From NCBI RefSeq assembly GCF_000012885.1, contig NC_007498.2, positions 1,984,001 to 2,048,000 of the forward strand: DNA of 64,000 bases, read 5' to 3'. The stretch is from Syntrophotalea carbinolica DSM 2380 (GTDB taxonomy: Bacteria; Desulfobacterota; Desulfuromonadia; Desulfuromonadales; Syntrophotaleaceae). Every line of letters begins with the position of its first letter. Position 1 is the stretch's first letter. Shown here piece by piece: positions 1 through 7,675 of the stretch. A program made the translations under genes and the position numbers. The notes beneath the pieces are model-generated. The model made no database searches. It saw only the letters and a list, made by a program, of their open reading frames with translations, and was not told the DNA's origin.

Positions 1-2
1 AT

Positions 3-281
3 CATCAACGGGTTCCCAAGGCTGACAAACTACTGAAATTTGCCCACCGGATATGGGGCATAACATGCACCGACACGAATGCGGCCATTGACACCGCCTT
101 ACAATGTACCAGGAAATTTTTCCAGGACCTCGGCATGCCGACCCGCCTGAGCGACGCCCACATTCCCTCTACCGTTATAGCCAAAATCGCCAACCGCCTC
201 GGACAACGATGTCCGCATATCGGGGAGCACCAAAATCTGGACACAAAAGCTATCCGTGCTATTCTCGAGGCGACTATTTAG
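3..281 (+). CDS. Iron-containing alcohol dehydrogenase, C-terminal part (5' end outside window)
   Basis: The reading frame is open from base 3 and ends at TAG 279-281, giving 92 residues with no start in the window. The protein reads through FAHRIWGI and then FFQDLGMPTRLSDAHI. This is the conserved C-terminal helical segment of group III iron-dependent alcohol dehydrogenases of the YqhD/butanol dehydrogenase type, which reduce aldehydes to alcohols with NAD(P)H. The iron ligands would lie upstream, outside the window. It converges on the aldehyde dehydrogenase gene, with a hairpin-rich terminator region between them, so the pair could interconvert alcohol, aldehyde and acid. The family call rests on the C-terminal pattern only. 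Confidence 0.75.
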   Translation, partial: HQRVPKADKLLKFAHRIWGITCTDTNAAIDTALQCTRKFFQDLGMPTRLSDAHIPSTVIAKIANRLGQRCPHIGEHQNLDTKAIRAILEATI

Positions 282-308
282 CCGAATAAATACAGGATGC
301 CACCGGAT

Positions 309-369
309 GCGGTGATTGCATCACCGCCACAAAAAAAGGTCGGAACCCTTATCATGGGCTCCGACCTTC
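309..369. terminator. Bidirectional terminator region between convergent genes
   Basis: There are two stem-loops. The first has arms GCGGTGA (309-315) and TCACCGC (321-327). The second pairs AAGGTCGG (337-344) with CCGACCTT (361-368) and has an A-run on its left flank, which reads as a U-run on the minus strand. They sit between the end of the plus-strand alcohol dehydrogenase (281) and the end of the minus-strand aldehyde dehydrogenase (404). Confidence 0.75.
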
Positions 370-403
370 GGATATCCGCAAATAAACTTACGCGTCACAT
401 ATC

Positions 404-1822
404 TTAAAGCTGAATCGCTTTAATCTCCAGAAACTCTTCAAGTCCGTATTTCCCCATCTCACGGCCATAGCCGGATTGACGGTAGCCGCCAAAAGGCGCC
501 TCGGTATTATACGGCGCACCATTGATATCTACCTGTCCGGCACGCAGCCGACGAGCCACAGACATGGCTCGTTCCGCATCCGCCGACCAAACCCCCGCAG
601 CGAGACCATAGGGCGTGGCATTGGCCAGGGCTACCGCTTCCTCATCTGTCTTATAGGTCATGATTGATAAGACTGGGCCAAAAATCTCTTCTTGAGCGAT
701 GGTCATTTTCGGCGTTACGCGGCCGAAAACCGTAGGTTGAACATAATAGCCACGATCCAGTCCGGCCGGTGCCTCGGTGCCGCCGAGGAGCAGCATGGCA
801 CCTTCCTGAATACCACCGCGGATATATTCCGTAACTCTCTCATATTGACGTTTGGAAACCAAAGGACCGAGTCGCGTATTCTGGTCCATAGGATCCCCCG
901 AAACGAATTTTCTGGCAACATTAACAGCCAACTCTGCAGCCTCTTCATAGAGCTCCTCGGGAACCAGCATTCGAGTCCAGGCACTGCAGGTCTGCCCGGA
1001 ATTGAGAAAACAGGCCTTAACCGTACCTTTGACCGCTTCGGGCAGATCTGCATCATCGAGAATAACGGAGGGGGATTTCCCTCCCAACTCCAAAGCAACG
1101 CGCTTGACCCCTTCCGCTGCCAATTCGGCAACCCTTTTGCCGGCACGGGTGGATCCCGTGAACGAAATCAGATCTACGTCGGCATGCCCCGCAAGGTGCT
1201 CGCCAACCACCGGCCCCGCCCCGCTGACCAGATTGAAAACCCCGGGCGGTAGACCTACCTGCGCTATAACATCCGCAAGCAGGAATGCATTCAAGGGGGT
1301 CACCTCACTCGGTTTGAGAACCACGGGGCAACCGGCAACAAGGGCCGGCGCCACTTTCGCAATAATCTGATGCAGAGGATAATTCCAAGGCGTAATGGCC
1401 GCCACAACCCCCGCAGGCTCTTTAACAATGAGGGAATGGCCTATGCGTTCCTCAAAAGAAAAACTTCTTGCGTGGTTGACGAAAGATTCAAGGGTAGCCA
1501 GCGGCAAACCGACCTGGATCATCTTTGTAAGTTTAAACGGCATGCCGAGTTCGGCCGTAATCACCTGGCTCATTTCCTCCGCGCGATGTTTAAGTTCGAC
1601 GTGAATTTTTTCCAGCCAATTCGCGCGTTCTGCCACCGGCGTAGTGGACCATTGTTCAAAAGCATTTCGCGCGGCCCTGACCGCGGCGTCAGCATCCGCA
1701 ACGGAAGCGGCCGGAACAGTCCCGATCGTTTCTTCAGTTGCAGGATTGACTACTTCAAAAACCCCATCACCGGACGCAGGTATCCACTGACCGTTAATGT
1801 ATAATTCATTCCTTTTCAGCAT
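404..1822 (-). CDS. NAD(P)-dependent aldehyde dehydrogenase
   Basis: A 472-residue soluble enzyme of the aldehyde dehydrogenase superfamily, which oxidises an aldehyde to the acid through a thiohemiacetal. Visible motifs are PWNYP around residue 145 (oxyanion Asn147), the cofactor motif FTGSTRAGK (221-229), ELGGKS with general-base Glu245, and GQTCSA with nucleophile Cys279. Length is normal for the family. The frame extends upstream to 1993, but ATG 1822 is chosen because AGGAGG lies 7 bases ahead of it and the protein then begins with the usual ELYINGQW. It is divergent from the ferredoxin-like gene and convergent with the alcohol dehydrogenase. The substrate cannot be read from sequence; a short-chain aldehyde is an inference from the neighbour. 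Confidence 0.92.
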   Translation of the reverse strand: MLKRNELYINGQWIPASGDGVFEVVNPATEETIGTVPAASVADADAAVRAARNAFEQWSTTPVAERANWLEKIHVELKHRAEEMSQVITAELGMPFKLTKMIQVGLPLATLESFVNHARSFSFEERIGHSLIVKEPAGVVAAITPWNYPLHQIIAKVAPALVAGCPVVLKPSEVTPLNAFLLADVIAQVGLPPGVFNLVSGAGPVVGEHLAGHADVDLISFTGSTRAGKRVAELAAEGVKRVALELGGKSPSVILDDADLPEAVKGTVKACFLNSGQTCSAWTRMLVPEELYEEAAELAVNVARKFVSGDPMDQNTRLGPLVSKRQYERVTEYIRGGIQEGAMLLLGGTEAPAGLDRGYYVQPTVFGRVTPKMTIAQEEIFGPVLSIMTYKTDEEAVALANATPYGLAAGVWSADAERAMSVARRLRAGQVDINGAPYNTEAPFGGYRQSGYGREMGKYGLEEFLEIKAIQL

Positions 1823-2032
1823 CGCTTGCCTCCTGTTTTCTTTTCGGAAATTGGTGCAACTATACCAAATAGCCTCCCACCCATGAAGCCCTGCACGAAC
1901 ATTTCCCGGGGAACTCCACTTCGCGACACTAAAATGCGTTTTCTTGACAGGAATCAAGGGCCGTTGATTTGGCTTATGAGAGAGTAAAGCCATTCAGAAA
2001 ACACACCTCCAACAATCAGCAACGGGAGATTT

Positions 2033-2755
2033 ATGATGAAAAGAAATATCATTCATATCGATGAGGAAAAATGTAATGGCTGCGGCCATTGTGTACCTGC
2101 CTGTGCGGAGGGTGCCATTCAGATTATCGATGGTAAGGCCCGTCTTGTCGCAGACAATCTGTGCGATGGACTCGGCGCCTGCCTCGGCCATTGCCCGCAG
2201 GATGCCATTCATATCGAAGTCCGTGAAGCTGATGAATTTGATGAATCCGCAGTAGAGAAAAAAACGGCAAACCCCGACAACAGGAAAACTCCTCAAGCTC
2301 ATGGAAACGGCCATGGCGGTTGCCCTTCTGCGAGGCTTATGTCATTTGACAAGCCACAGACACCCCCTGTCTTAAGCCCTGAAACGCAGACTTCTGCTCT
2401 GGGTAATTGGCCGGTACAACTCAAGTTGATACCCGTGACTGCACCCTTTTTGAAAGAAGCCGATCTGTTACTGGCAGCGGATTGCGCCCCCTTTGCCTAT
2501 GCCGACTTCCACCGGGAACTGTTGGCCGACAAGGTTTTGCTCATCGGCTGCCCCAAATTGGATGATGCCACGGAGTACCAGCAAAAGCTTGCCGCCATCC
2601 TGACAGAAAACAATATCCGGTCCATTACCGTTGCCTACATGGAAGTGCCCTGCTGTTCAGGTCTTGTGAGTCTGGCTCAACAAGCTTTGAACGATAGCGG
2701 ATCGGATCTCGACCTGCAAAAGGTTTGTATCGGTATCCGGGGAGAACGTCGCTGA
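2033..2755 (+). CDS. Ferredoxin-like protein with two [4Fe-4S] motifs
   Basis: 240 residues. The N-terminal third carries two cluster motifs: C14-x2-C17-x2-C20-x3-C24, and a spaced set at C44, C50 and C54. A Gly/His-rich linker follows (HGNGHGGCPSA, about 90-100). The C-terminal domain has scattered cysteines (C151, C173, CC207-208) in a hydrophobic context, including LIGCPKLDD and EVPCCSGL. Such architecture is seen in anaerobes for small electron-transfer or sensing proteins. Starts at 2033 and 2036 are both ATG; GGGAG lies upstream. It is divergently transcribed from the aldehyde dehydrogenase across 210 bp. The redox partner is unknown. Confidence 0.8.
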   Translation: MMKRNIIHIDEEKCNGCGHCVPACAEGAIQIIDGKARLVADNLCDGLGACLGHCPQDAIHIEVREADEFDESAVEKKTANPDNRKTPQAHGNGHGGCPSARLMSFDKPQTPPVLSPETQTSALGNWPVQLKLIPVTAPFLKEADLLLAADCAPFAYADFHRELLADKVLLIGCPKLDDATEYQQKLAAILTENNIRSITVAYMEVPCCSGLVSLAQQALNDSGSDLDLQKVCIGIRGERR

Positions 2756-2780
2756 ACCCAACTTGGTTGCTTTAGAGAAT

Positions 2781-2813
2781 CCAGGCAGGTCCTTAGTAAA
2801 AGGGCCTGCCTGG
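2781..2813 (+). terminator. Intrinsic-type hairpin after the ferredoxin-like gene
   Basis: A 13-bp stem with one mismatch pairs CCAGGCAGGTCCT (2781-2793) with its complement at 2801-2813. It lies 26 bases beyond the stop codon. The downstream flank is only moderately T-rich (ATTGTTTATT). Confidence 0.65.
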
Positions 2814-2986
2814 GGTCACCATTGTTTATTCCTGCATCAAAATCGCCGTTTATTCCTCCTGTTGTTTTGGCCTGAAGGCAGTCCGTCCGGATCTTTCAAT
2901 AACAGATAAACATTTAATAACACAAGAAGTTCTAGCACATAACCTTTCATCAAATAAGCACCTTTCAGATTCGGCAGGCCCCCTCA

Positions 2987-3014
2987 TTGACTCCGACAGC
3001 ATTGGTGGTATGAG
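2987..3014 (+). promoter_or_regulatory. Sigma-70-type promoter for the GEMM leader
   Basis: TTGACT (2987-2992) and TATGAG (3009-3014) are separated by 16 bases. Transcription would start near 3021, just before the riboswitch aptamer. This is inference from hexamers and spacing only. Confidence 0.5.
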
Positions 3015-3034
3015 TAAAAGTAAAGGCACTCAAA

Positions 3035-3118
3035 AGTCCCGATAAAACCAAACCTGTCGCAAGACAGGGACGGAAAGCAACGGATCTTCGAACCAGAAGA
3101 TGGCCGAGCTGCCGAAGG
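3035..3118 (+). ncRNA. GEMM-I family cyclic-dinucleotide riboswitch aptamer
   Basis: The leader contains the GEMM signature in order. First is AAACC, leading into the hairpin CCTGTCGCAAGACAGG (3053-3068) with a GNRA-like loop. Next is GGACGGAAAGC (3068-3078). A second stem follows (GGATCTT / AAGAT), and the aptamer closes with GCCGAGCTGCCG (3103-3114). The order and spacing match the Vc2-type cyclic-di-GMP-I aptamer. The GGAAAGC variant is reminiscent of the Geobacter GEMM-Ib switches that bind 3',3'-cGAMP, but I cannot assign the ligand with confidence. It lies upstream of the PaaK/CapK-like gene with an overlapping terminator. Confidence 0.85.
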
Positions 3119-3149
3119 ATAATTCATTTCGGTATGCTCGGTCTTTTTG
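3102..3149 (+). terminator. Riboswitch expression platform: intrinsic terminator overlapping the aptamer 3' strand
   Basis: GCCGAGCTGCCGAA (3103-3116) can pair with TTCGGTATGCTCGG (3128-3141), followed by TTTTTG. The 5' arm is also the 3' strand of the GEMM aptamer, so the aptamer fold and the terminator are mutually exclusive. Ligand binding should therefore block termination, making an ON switch. The polarity is inferred from the overlap. Confidence 0.75.
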
Positions 3150-3292
3150 TTTGCTTTATAAAACCAGGTCATTTGTGGATGTGGGATTTCTCCCCTCAAT
3201 GAGTCTGAGACAAGGATAATAGGGTAGAAATTGTGTTTAAGGCGTCATGAAGAATGCGGGGGTATCCAAATTTTAAGAAGGGAGGATAAACC

Positions 3293-4711
3293 TTGAAAAT
3301 TATAAGGGATAGCTATTATGGATCAGCAATCTATCTTCTCTTTAAATGGGCGGCTGTAAAAAATGCTGAAAACTTTGACAGACGACATATTGAAGCACTT
3401 CAAACGGCGCGCCTGAAACGATTGTTAAAACATACTTTAACCCATTCAAATTTTTACAAAGATTTTTATAAATCCCATGGAATAACATTGGACCATATTG
3501 CGACTGTAAATCTTTCGGATTTACCCATCATGACGAAAAAAATCATGATGGATAATTTTGACAGTGTGGTGTGCGATTCCCGTTTAAAAAGAAAAGAACT
3601 CGAAAAATTTGTCGCAAACCCGATAAATCACGGCAAAAAATTTCAAGGACGATTCCAGGTGGTTCACTCTTCGGGGTCCAGTGGAACGCTGGGAATATTT
3701 ATATACGGTCCAAAAGACTGGACCACCCTGAAAGCATTAACCCTTTCGAGAGCCACTAAGACAAAGATCAATCCGCTGCGAAAACAGAAACTTGCGTTTA
3801 TTGGCGTGGTGGATGGTCATTATGCCGGAATCAGCCTGGCCCAGGCGGCGCCGCCATTCCTTTTTGATTTATTACCGCTTGATATTAACTCGCCACTGGA
3901 GAAGGCACTGGCCAGATTGAATGCATTTCAGCCGGATTTCCTTGGTGGATATGCCTCCGGGGTAGGCCTTTTGGCACAGGCCCAAACAGAAGGCAAACTT
4001 GACATCCACCCGAAAGGAATTATGTGTTCTGCCGACCCACTCACTCCACGGATAAGTAAAGCTATAAAGCAAGCCTTTGGCATTGACCCCGTCAACCTGT
4101 ATGCAGCCTCCGAATCGATCGGGATCGCGGCACAGTGCAGCGCCCAACATAATATGCATGTCTTCGATGATTGGCATTGCATCGAGGTTTTGGATAACAA
4201 TCTCAATCCCACCAAAAACGGAGAATTCGGCAATCTTGTACTGACCAATCTCTACAACTACACGCAACCACTTATACGCTATCAGATGAACGACGAACTC
4301 GCCCTCGACGAAAGACCCTGCGGCTGCAAATGGCCGTTTCCGACCATTAAAGAAATCGCTGGCAGAGAAGAAGATTTTCTTTGGTTTCAAAGAGCTGATG
4401 ACAATCTGGATTTTATCCATCCCGTAGTTTTCGTCGAATTCATGGTGCCGGGACTTGTCGGCATGCAGGTCGTCCAGACAGACCGAAACAGACTGCTGAT
4501 TAAAGCAATCATAAGCGGTGACGAAAAAGATACGATCACTCTTATCCGAAATAGAATGGACGCTATTTTGCGAAGGAAGCAATTGGATAACATGGTTGTT
4601 TTTGACGTCGAATTGGTGAGTGAGATTGGCAATGATCCCAAAACCGGTAAATATAAACTTATTATCCCGCTCAAGGATAAGTCCGCCGACAGCATGGATG
4701 GATTGGGTTGA
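3293..4711 (+). CDS. PaaK/CapK-like AMP-forming adenylating enzyme
   Basis: 472 residues, of the phenylacetate-CoA ligase (PaaK)/CapK branch of the ANL adenylating superfamily. Visible features are the ATP-binding loop HSSGSSGTLG (125-134), YAASESIGIAAQC (the A5-like region), LIRYQMND, and the late GREEDFLWF motif. The family activates carboxylates as acyl-adenylates; the substrate here is unknown, and CapK-type members act in capsule or surface polymer synthesis. The start is TTG 3293, with GGGAGG 8 bases upstream; no ATG gives a better fit. The gene stands alone behind the GEMM riboswitch and its terminator, so expression should follow a cyclic dinucleotide signal. Confidence 0.8.
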   Translation: MKIIRDSYYGSAIYLLFKWAAVKNAENFDRRHIEALQTARLKRLLKHTLTHSNFYKDFYKSHGITLDHIATVNLSDLPIMTKKIMMDNFDSVVCDSRLKRKELEKFVANPINHGKKFQGRFQVVHSSGSSGTLGIFIYGPKDWTTLKALTLSRATKTKINPLRKQKLAFIGVVDGHYAGISLAQAAPPFLFDLLPLDINSPLEKALARLNAFQPDFLGGYASGVGLLAQAQTEGKLDIHPKGIMCSADPLTPRISKAIKQAFGIDPVNLYAASESIGIAAQCSAQHNMHVFDDWHCIEVLDNNLNPTKNGEFGNLVLTNLYNYTQPLIRYQMNDELALDERPCGCKWPFPTIKEIAGREEDFLWFQRADDNLDFIHPVVFVEFMVPGLVGMQVVQTDRNRLLIKAIISGDEKDTITLIRNRMDAILRRKQLDNMVVFDVELVSEIGNDPKTGKYKLIIPLKDKSADSMDGLG

Positions 4712-4775
4712 AATAAGAAGCGCCGACGGGATTCAGGCAAAATCGACAGCTGCTTTTATCAGAAAAACCTCGTTG

Positions 4776-5924
4776 TCATATGCCCATTTCCTGAACAACG
4801 GAATAAAGAAGCGACACTCCCGCAGGAATTAAAGCATCCGGAAAGACATAATCCTCGCTGTGCAAAGTAGCGCATGTCTCGCCGCTGCCCAACCCCACCA
4901 TTGCCGCGCGGCCATATGCCGCATAATGCGCAAAGTCCTCAGACCATCGAAAAGGAGCCTTCGGCTCGAATACGGACAAACGGGCCCGACCCGCTGCCCT
5001 GCGCACCAGTACGCAGGCTTCCTTGTCATTGGATACCACAGGGAACACGTCCTGCCAGTTCCAGCTGACCTGTAAACCGTGTTGCTCCGCAATCATCCGA
5101 ACCAGGTCGACCGCATCATGAGTCCATCGCGTCATGGCTTCGTTGGTATCGGTTCTTAACGTGGCCCAGACCTCGGCCCGGTCGGGAATGGAGCCGAAAT
5201 GCTTTTCGCCGAGTCTGGCACCGATAATGGTCGCCATACGCATGCCTGATGCGGACGGATCCGGGCTATCGAGATTTTCCAGCTCCTGGATAAGCCGCGA
5301 CACGGCCATGGCAGCGCTGACCCCCAACTCAGGATAACTTGCATGACCCGGCTGGCCTGTAAAAACGACTTCCAGTCCACGTGAAGCACAGCACATGCTA
5401 CCCGCACGCACCACAACCTGCCCCAACGGCCATCCCGGAAGATTATGCAGCCCCAAAATAAACTCGGGTCGCAATGCGATAAACCGCTCATCTTTACAGA
5501 CTGTCAGAGCACCCATGCCGTTCTCTTCGGCAGCCTGAAAAAGCAGAACGATCCGTCCACACATTGGAGCTTTTCTTTGCAACGCCAGGGCAAGACCGGC
5601 CAGAATAGCCATATGCCCGTCATGGCCGCAGCGATGAGCGGCGCGGACCTTTTCATCCGATCCCAAAGCCAAAGGTACGGCGTCGAGTTCACAACGCACC
5701 AGAAGCGTCGGCCCTATGCTCGTGCCCTCATAAAGCATGGCCATACTGCCTCCGGCATATTCCTGGCAGACCCATTGCGGAGCATGGCTCTTGAAGAACC
5801 GCTTCAACAGCTCCCGGGTTTGCACCTCCCTTCCCGGCGGTTCGGCACAGCTATGCAATTGCCTTCTAAGATCGATCAGCAGATTCAGTGTTTGCGGTGG
5901 AAGGTCATTAAGTCCGGACATCAT
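4776..5924 (-). CDS. M20 family metallo-amidohydrolase (AbgB/hippurate hydrolase type)
   Basis: 382 residues. Metal-site motifs of the M20D group are visible: RCELDAVPL (77-85, Asp81), HRCGHDGHMA (97-106, with Cys99, His101 and His104) and QAAEENGMGA (130-139, acid pair Glu133-Glu134). Members hydrolyse N-acyl or amide bonds in amino-acid conjugates and small peptides, in the cytosol. The start is at ATG 5924 or ATG 5921; AAGGA precedes them. The gene is preceded by a hairpin-dense stretch ending in a strong intrinsic terminator only about 20 bases before the start, which suggests attenuation. The natural substrate is unknown. Confidence 0.85.
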   Translation of the reverse strand: MMSGLNDLPPQTLNLLIDLRRQLHSCAEPPGREVQTRELLKRFFKSHAPQWVCQEYAGGSMAMLYEGTSIGPTLLVRCELDAVPLALGSDEKVRAAHRCGHDGHMAILAGLALALQRKAPMCGRIVLLFQAAEENGMGALTVCKDERFIALRPEFILGLHNLPGWPLGQVVVRAGSMCCASRGLEVVFTGQPGHASYPELGVSAAMAVSRLIQELENLDSPDPSASGMRMATIIGARLGEKHFGSIPDRAEVWATLRTDTNEAMTRWTHDAVDLVRMIAEQHGLQVSWNWQDVFPVVSNDKEACVLVRRAAGRARLSVFEPKAPFRWSEDFAHYAAYGRAAMVGLGSGETCATLHSEDYVFPDALIPAGVSLLYSVVQEMGI

Positions 5925-5942
5925 GTGTGCATGATCCTTAAA

Positions 5943-5978
5943 TGAAAAAAGTCCTGACCGCTGTATGGGCCAGGACTT
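5943..5978 (-). terminator. Strong intrinsic terminator immediately upstream of the M20 gene
   Basis: On the minus strand AAGTCCTG (5978-5971) pairs with CAGGACTT (5956-5949), and T-rich sequence follows. It ends about 20 bases before the M20 start codon, a position typical of a leader attenuator rather than of the end of an upstream operon. The DUF4242 gene upstream already has its own terminator at 6208-6236. Confidence 0.7.
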
Positions 5979-6056
5979 GAAACAAGGCTAGTTTTCATCC
6001 GGAAACGGTCCTTTTCCCCAATCTCTGCGTCAATCTTCCCACTTGCTTGTGACTTG

Positions 6057-6140
6057 GGCCATCCCTGGCCCTCGCCCTACGGGCAGCCGGAGGCTGTCCA
6101 TTGCGCATCCTGCTCCATGATGCGGCGTAAAAACTACGCC
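6057..6140 (-). other. Five tandem short stem-loops in the M20 leader region
   Basis: The perfect small hairpins are GGCCA/TGGCC (6057-6070), GCCC/GGGC (6074-6084), CAGCC/GGCTG (6084-6096), GCATC/GATGC (6105-6123) and GGCGTA/TACGCC (6124-6140). The 5925-6252 interval has no convincing gene. It may be a cis-acting leader, a small RNA ending at the 5943-5978 terminator, or a dispersed repeat; no clear promoter was found. Confidence 0.45.
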
Positions 6141-6207
6141 TCCGCGCAAATGCTCGATTTTCTTGACCTTGGGAAAAATTACTCATTTCCCTTATGAAAA
6201 CTACGCA

Positions 6208-6236
6208 GTGTGCAGCCTGAGTTTCCGGCTGCACAC
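6208..6236 (-). terminator. Terminator of the DUF4242 gene
   Basis: A perfect 10-bp stem pairs GTGTGCAGCC (6208-6217) with GGCTGCACAC (6227-6236) around a 9-base loop. It lies 17 bases beyond the stop of the minus-strand gene and is followed on that strand by a short T-rich stretch. Confidence 0.75.
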
Positions 6237-6252
6237 AAGGCTAAAAAACCGA

Positions 6253-6528
6253 TCAGCCTTCAGCGGTAACCGGTCCGATGACGGTTTTGATTTCGGAGAT
6301 ACTGTTGGCTGGGAAACCCCCTTTTTGGGCATGTTCGAGGATTTCTTTTTCGCTGGGTGAAATATATACGCAATAAATCTTATCGGCCGTCACAAAACTC
6401 TCGACCCACTGAATTTCAGGCCCCATGTCTTTAAGAATCGCAAGCGAACTCTGAGATATATTCTGCAGATCCTCAGGGGTAAGGTTACCTGCTCCGGGGA
6501 TTTCCCGCTCGATGATGTACTTCGGCAT
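6253..6528 (-). CDS. DUF4242 family protein
   Basis: 91 residues beginning MPKYIIEREIPGAG, the usual opening of the small DUF4242 ferredoxin-fold proteins, with ILKDMGPEIQWVESFVTADKIYCVY in the middle. A longer frame begins at 6579, but ATG 6528 has AAGGAACAGG upstream and matches the family start. Some members of the family bind nickel; this one's function is unknown. It is followed by a strong hairpin and lies downstream of the DUF4186 gene on the same strand. Confidence 0.75.
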   Translation of the reverse strand: MPKYIIEREIPGAGNLTPEDLQNISQSSLAILKDMGPEIQWVESFVTADKIYCVYISPSEKEILEHAQKGGFPANSISEIKTVIGPVTAEG

Positions 6529-6640
6529 GACCTGTTCCTTTCCTTGGCAGCAAGAGATACATGACACAACGATAGACACTACTTATCAAACGCTGTTACA
6601 TAATGCCGATATTCAAAAAGTCTTGCAACGCAAAAATAGA

Positions 6641-7018
6641 TCAGGCGTTTTCCCGGCCTGCCGATATAAGCATCTGTCGGCGCAACCATGTACCGTTAAC
6701 GCTGACGATGTACTCGACTTCCTGTTCCGTCAACTCTCTGCCGCACGCAATGGCATGCCACTTTTCCAGACAGCCGCGACAACAGGTGGCCGTAGCATGC
6801 TGGGCCACAAAAAAGGGATGATTGCGCATGGGCGTCTGCCGGCCATCATTGTCCGGTCTGGCGGGAGCCAACCTGGCGTGGACAAAATCGCGACCGTGGG
6901 ACAGTATCGTCTCCAGGCCTTTTTTCTGCAGATAATTCATCTCCTGTTCACGCAGGAAAAAACGGCTGCGGAAACGTGAGCGCTTCAGCCGCCGGAAAAG
7001 CTCTTCGGAGGACAACAT
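6641..7018 (-). CDS. DUF4186 family protein
   Basis: 125 residues. The diagnostic stretch of the family is present: RDFVHARLAPARP, NDGRQTPMRNHPFFVAQHA and TATCCRGCLEKWH, with a CCxxC group plus histidines that look like a metal site. GRELTEQEVEYIV follows. Length is normal for the family. No biochemical role is established. It begins just after the terminator of the lipoprotein gene, so it probably has its own promoter. Confidence 0.8.
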   Translation of the reverse strand: MLSSEELFRRLKRSRFRSRFFLREQEMNYLQKKGLETILSHGRDFVHARLAPARPDNDGRQTPMRNHPFFVAQHATATCCRGCLEKWHAIACGRELTEQEVEYIVSVNGTWLRRQMLISAGRENA

Positions 7019-7029
7019 CAGTGGGTACT

Positions 7030-7074
7030 CTGGAAAAAATGAAGAGTGAGCAGCGCCCGGGAAACGCTGCTCAC
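7030..7074 (-). terminator. Terminator of the lipoprotein gene
   Basis: GTGAGCAGCG (7046-7055) pairs perfectly with CGCTGCTCAC (7065-7074). On the minus strand it is followed by CTTCATTTTTTCC. It lies 25 bases beyond the lipoprotein stop. Confidence 0.85.
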
Positions 7075-7098
7075 GGAGTTAACGCAAAAACGGCAGGA

Positions 7099-7578
7099 TC
7101 ATTCCTTAATCCGCGAGATCTGGATATCGGTGCCACTTTGCTGCGCATTTTCGGATAATACGACAGTCTTGACCGTATGGCCGGATTCTATCGTTATGGT
7201 GACCATTTTCCCTGTAGGCATAGCCATTTCAAAGATGCGGGGCTGTTCGTTTTTAAACTCATCCTTATAATACTGGGCCACCTTCTCGATGGGATCGGCA
7301 CTGTGCACCGATACCGACAGCACGGAATCGGCGCCATCCGTGCCCTCGCCCTCAACCTGCAACGTCCCCCCCTGCCCGGCGCTGGCCCCTGGGTAAAGGG
7401 ATACACCGAGATCGTCAGGCAAGGCCGTTGTGCCGTATGTCATGGTTGCGGTACCGTTTTCACTGTTTACGGTTACTTTGGTTCCATCATCCGTGACCAC
7501 GGTTTGCTCTTCCTTTTTGCCGCACCCGAACATCATGACTGCCATACCGACAACCGCCAACGTTACTTTAAAGTTCAT
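7099..7578 (-). CDS. Small lipoprotein of unknown function
   Basis: 159 residues with an N-terminal signal and lipobox MMFGC (Cys at about 19), so it is predicted to be lipidated and anchored in the envelope. The mature part contains VVTDDGTKVTVNSENG, a Gly/Asp-rich segment, and a C-terminal half with VAQYYKDEFKNE and MVTITIESGHTVKTVVLSEN. I do not recognise a named family. It follows the AddA-like gene at 97 bp and has its own terminator. Confidence 0.75.
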   Translation of the reverse strand: MNFKVTLAVVGMAVMMFGCGKKEEQTVVTDDGTKVTVNSENGTATMTYGTTALPDDLGVSLYPGASAGQGGTLQVEGEGTDGADSVLSVSVHSADPIEKVAQYYKDEFKNEQPRIFEMAMPTGKMVTITIESGHTVKTVVLSENAQQSGTDIQISRIKE

Positions 7579-7675
7579 TTCCTCTTCTCCTTTTCATCTG
7601 CAATCGATGTCACGGACCAACCGTCGCATCCGGTCTAAAAGGCTAAAAACATCCCTGCAACAAAGCATACCCCAC

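Noticed and set aside
2984-3199. A 71-codon minus-strand frame over the GEMM leader
   Set aside because: The region folds as a riboswitch with a terminator on the other strand; the frame has no family-like features.
5995-6234. A 79-codon minus-strand frame in the M20 leader
   Set aside because: It runs through consecutive hairpins and a terminator, and its Arg-rich translation matches nothing.
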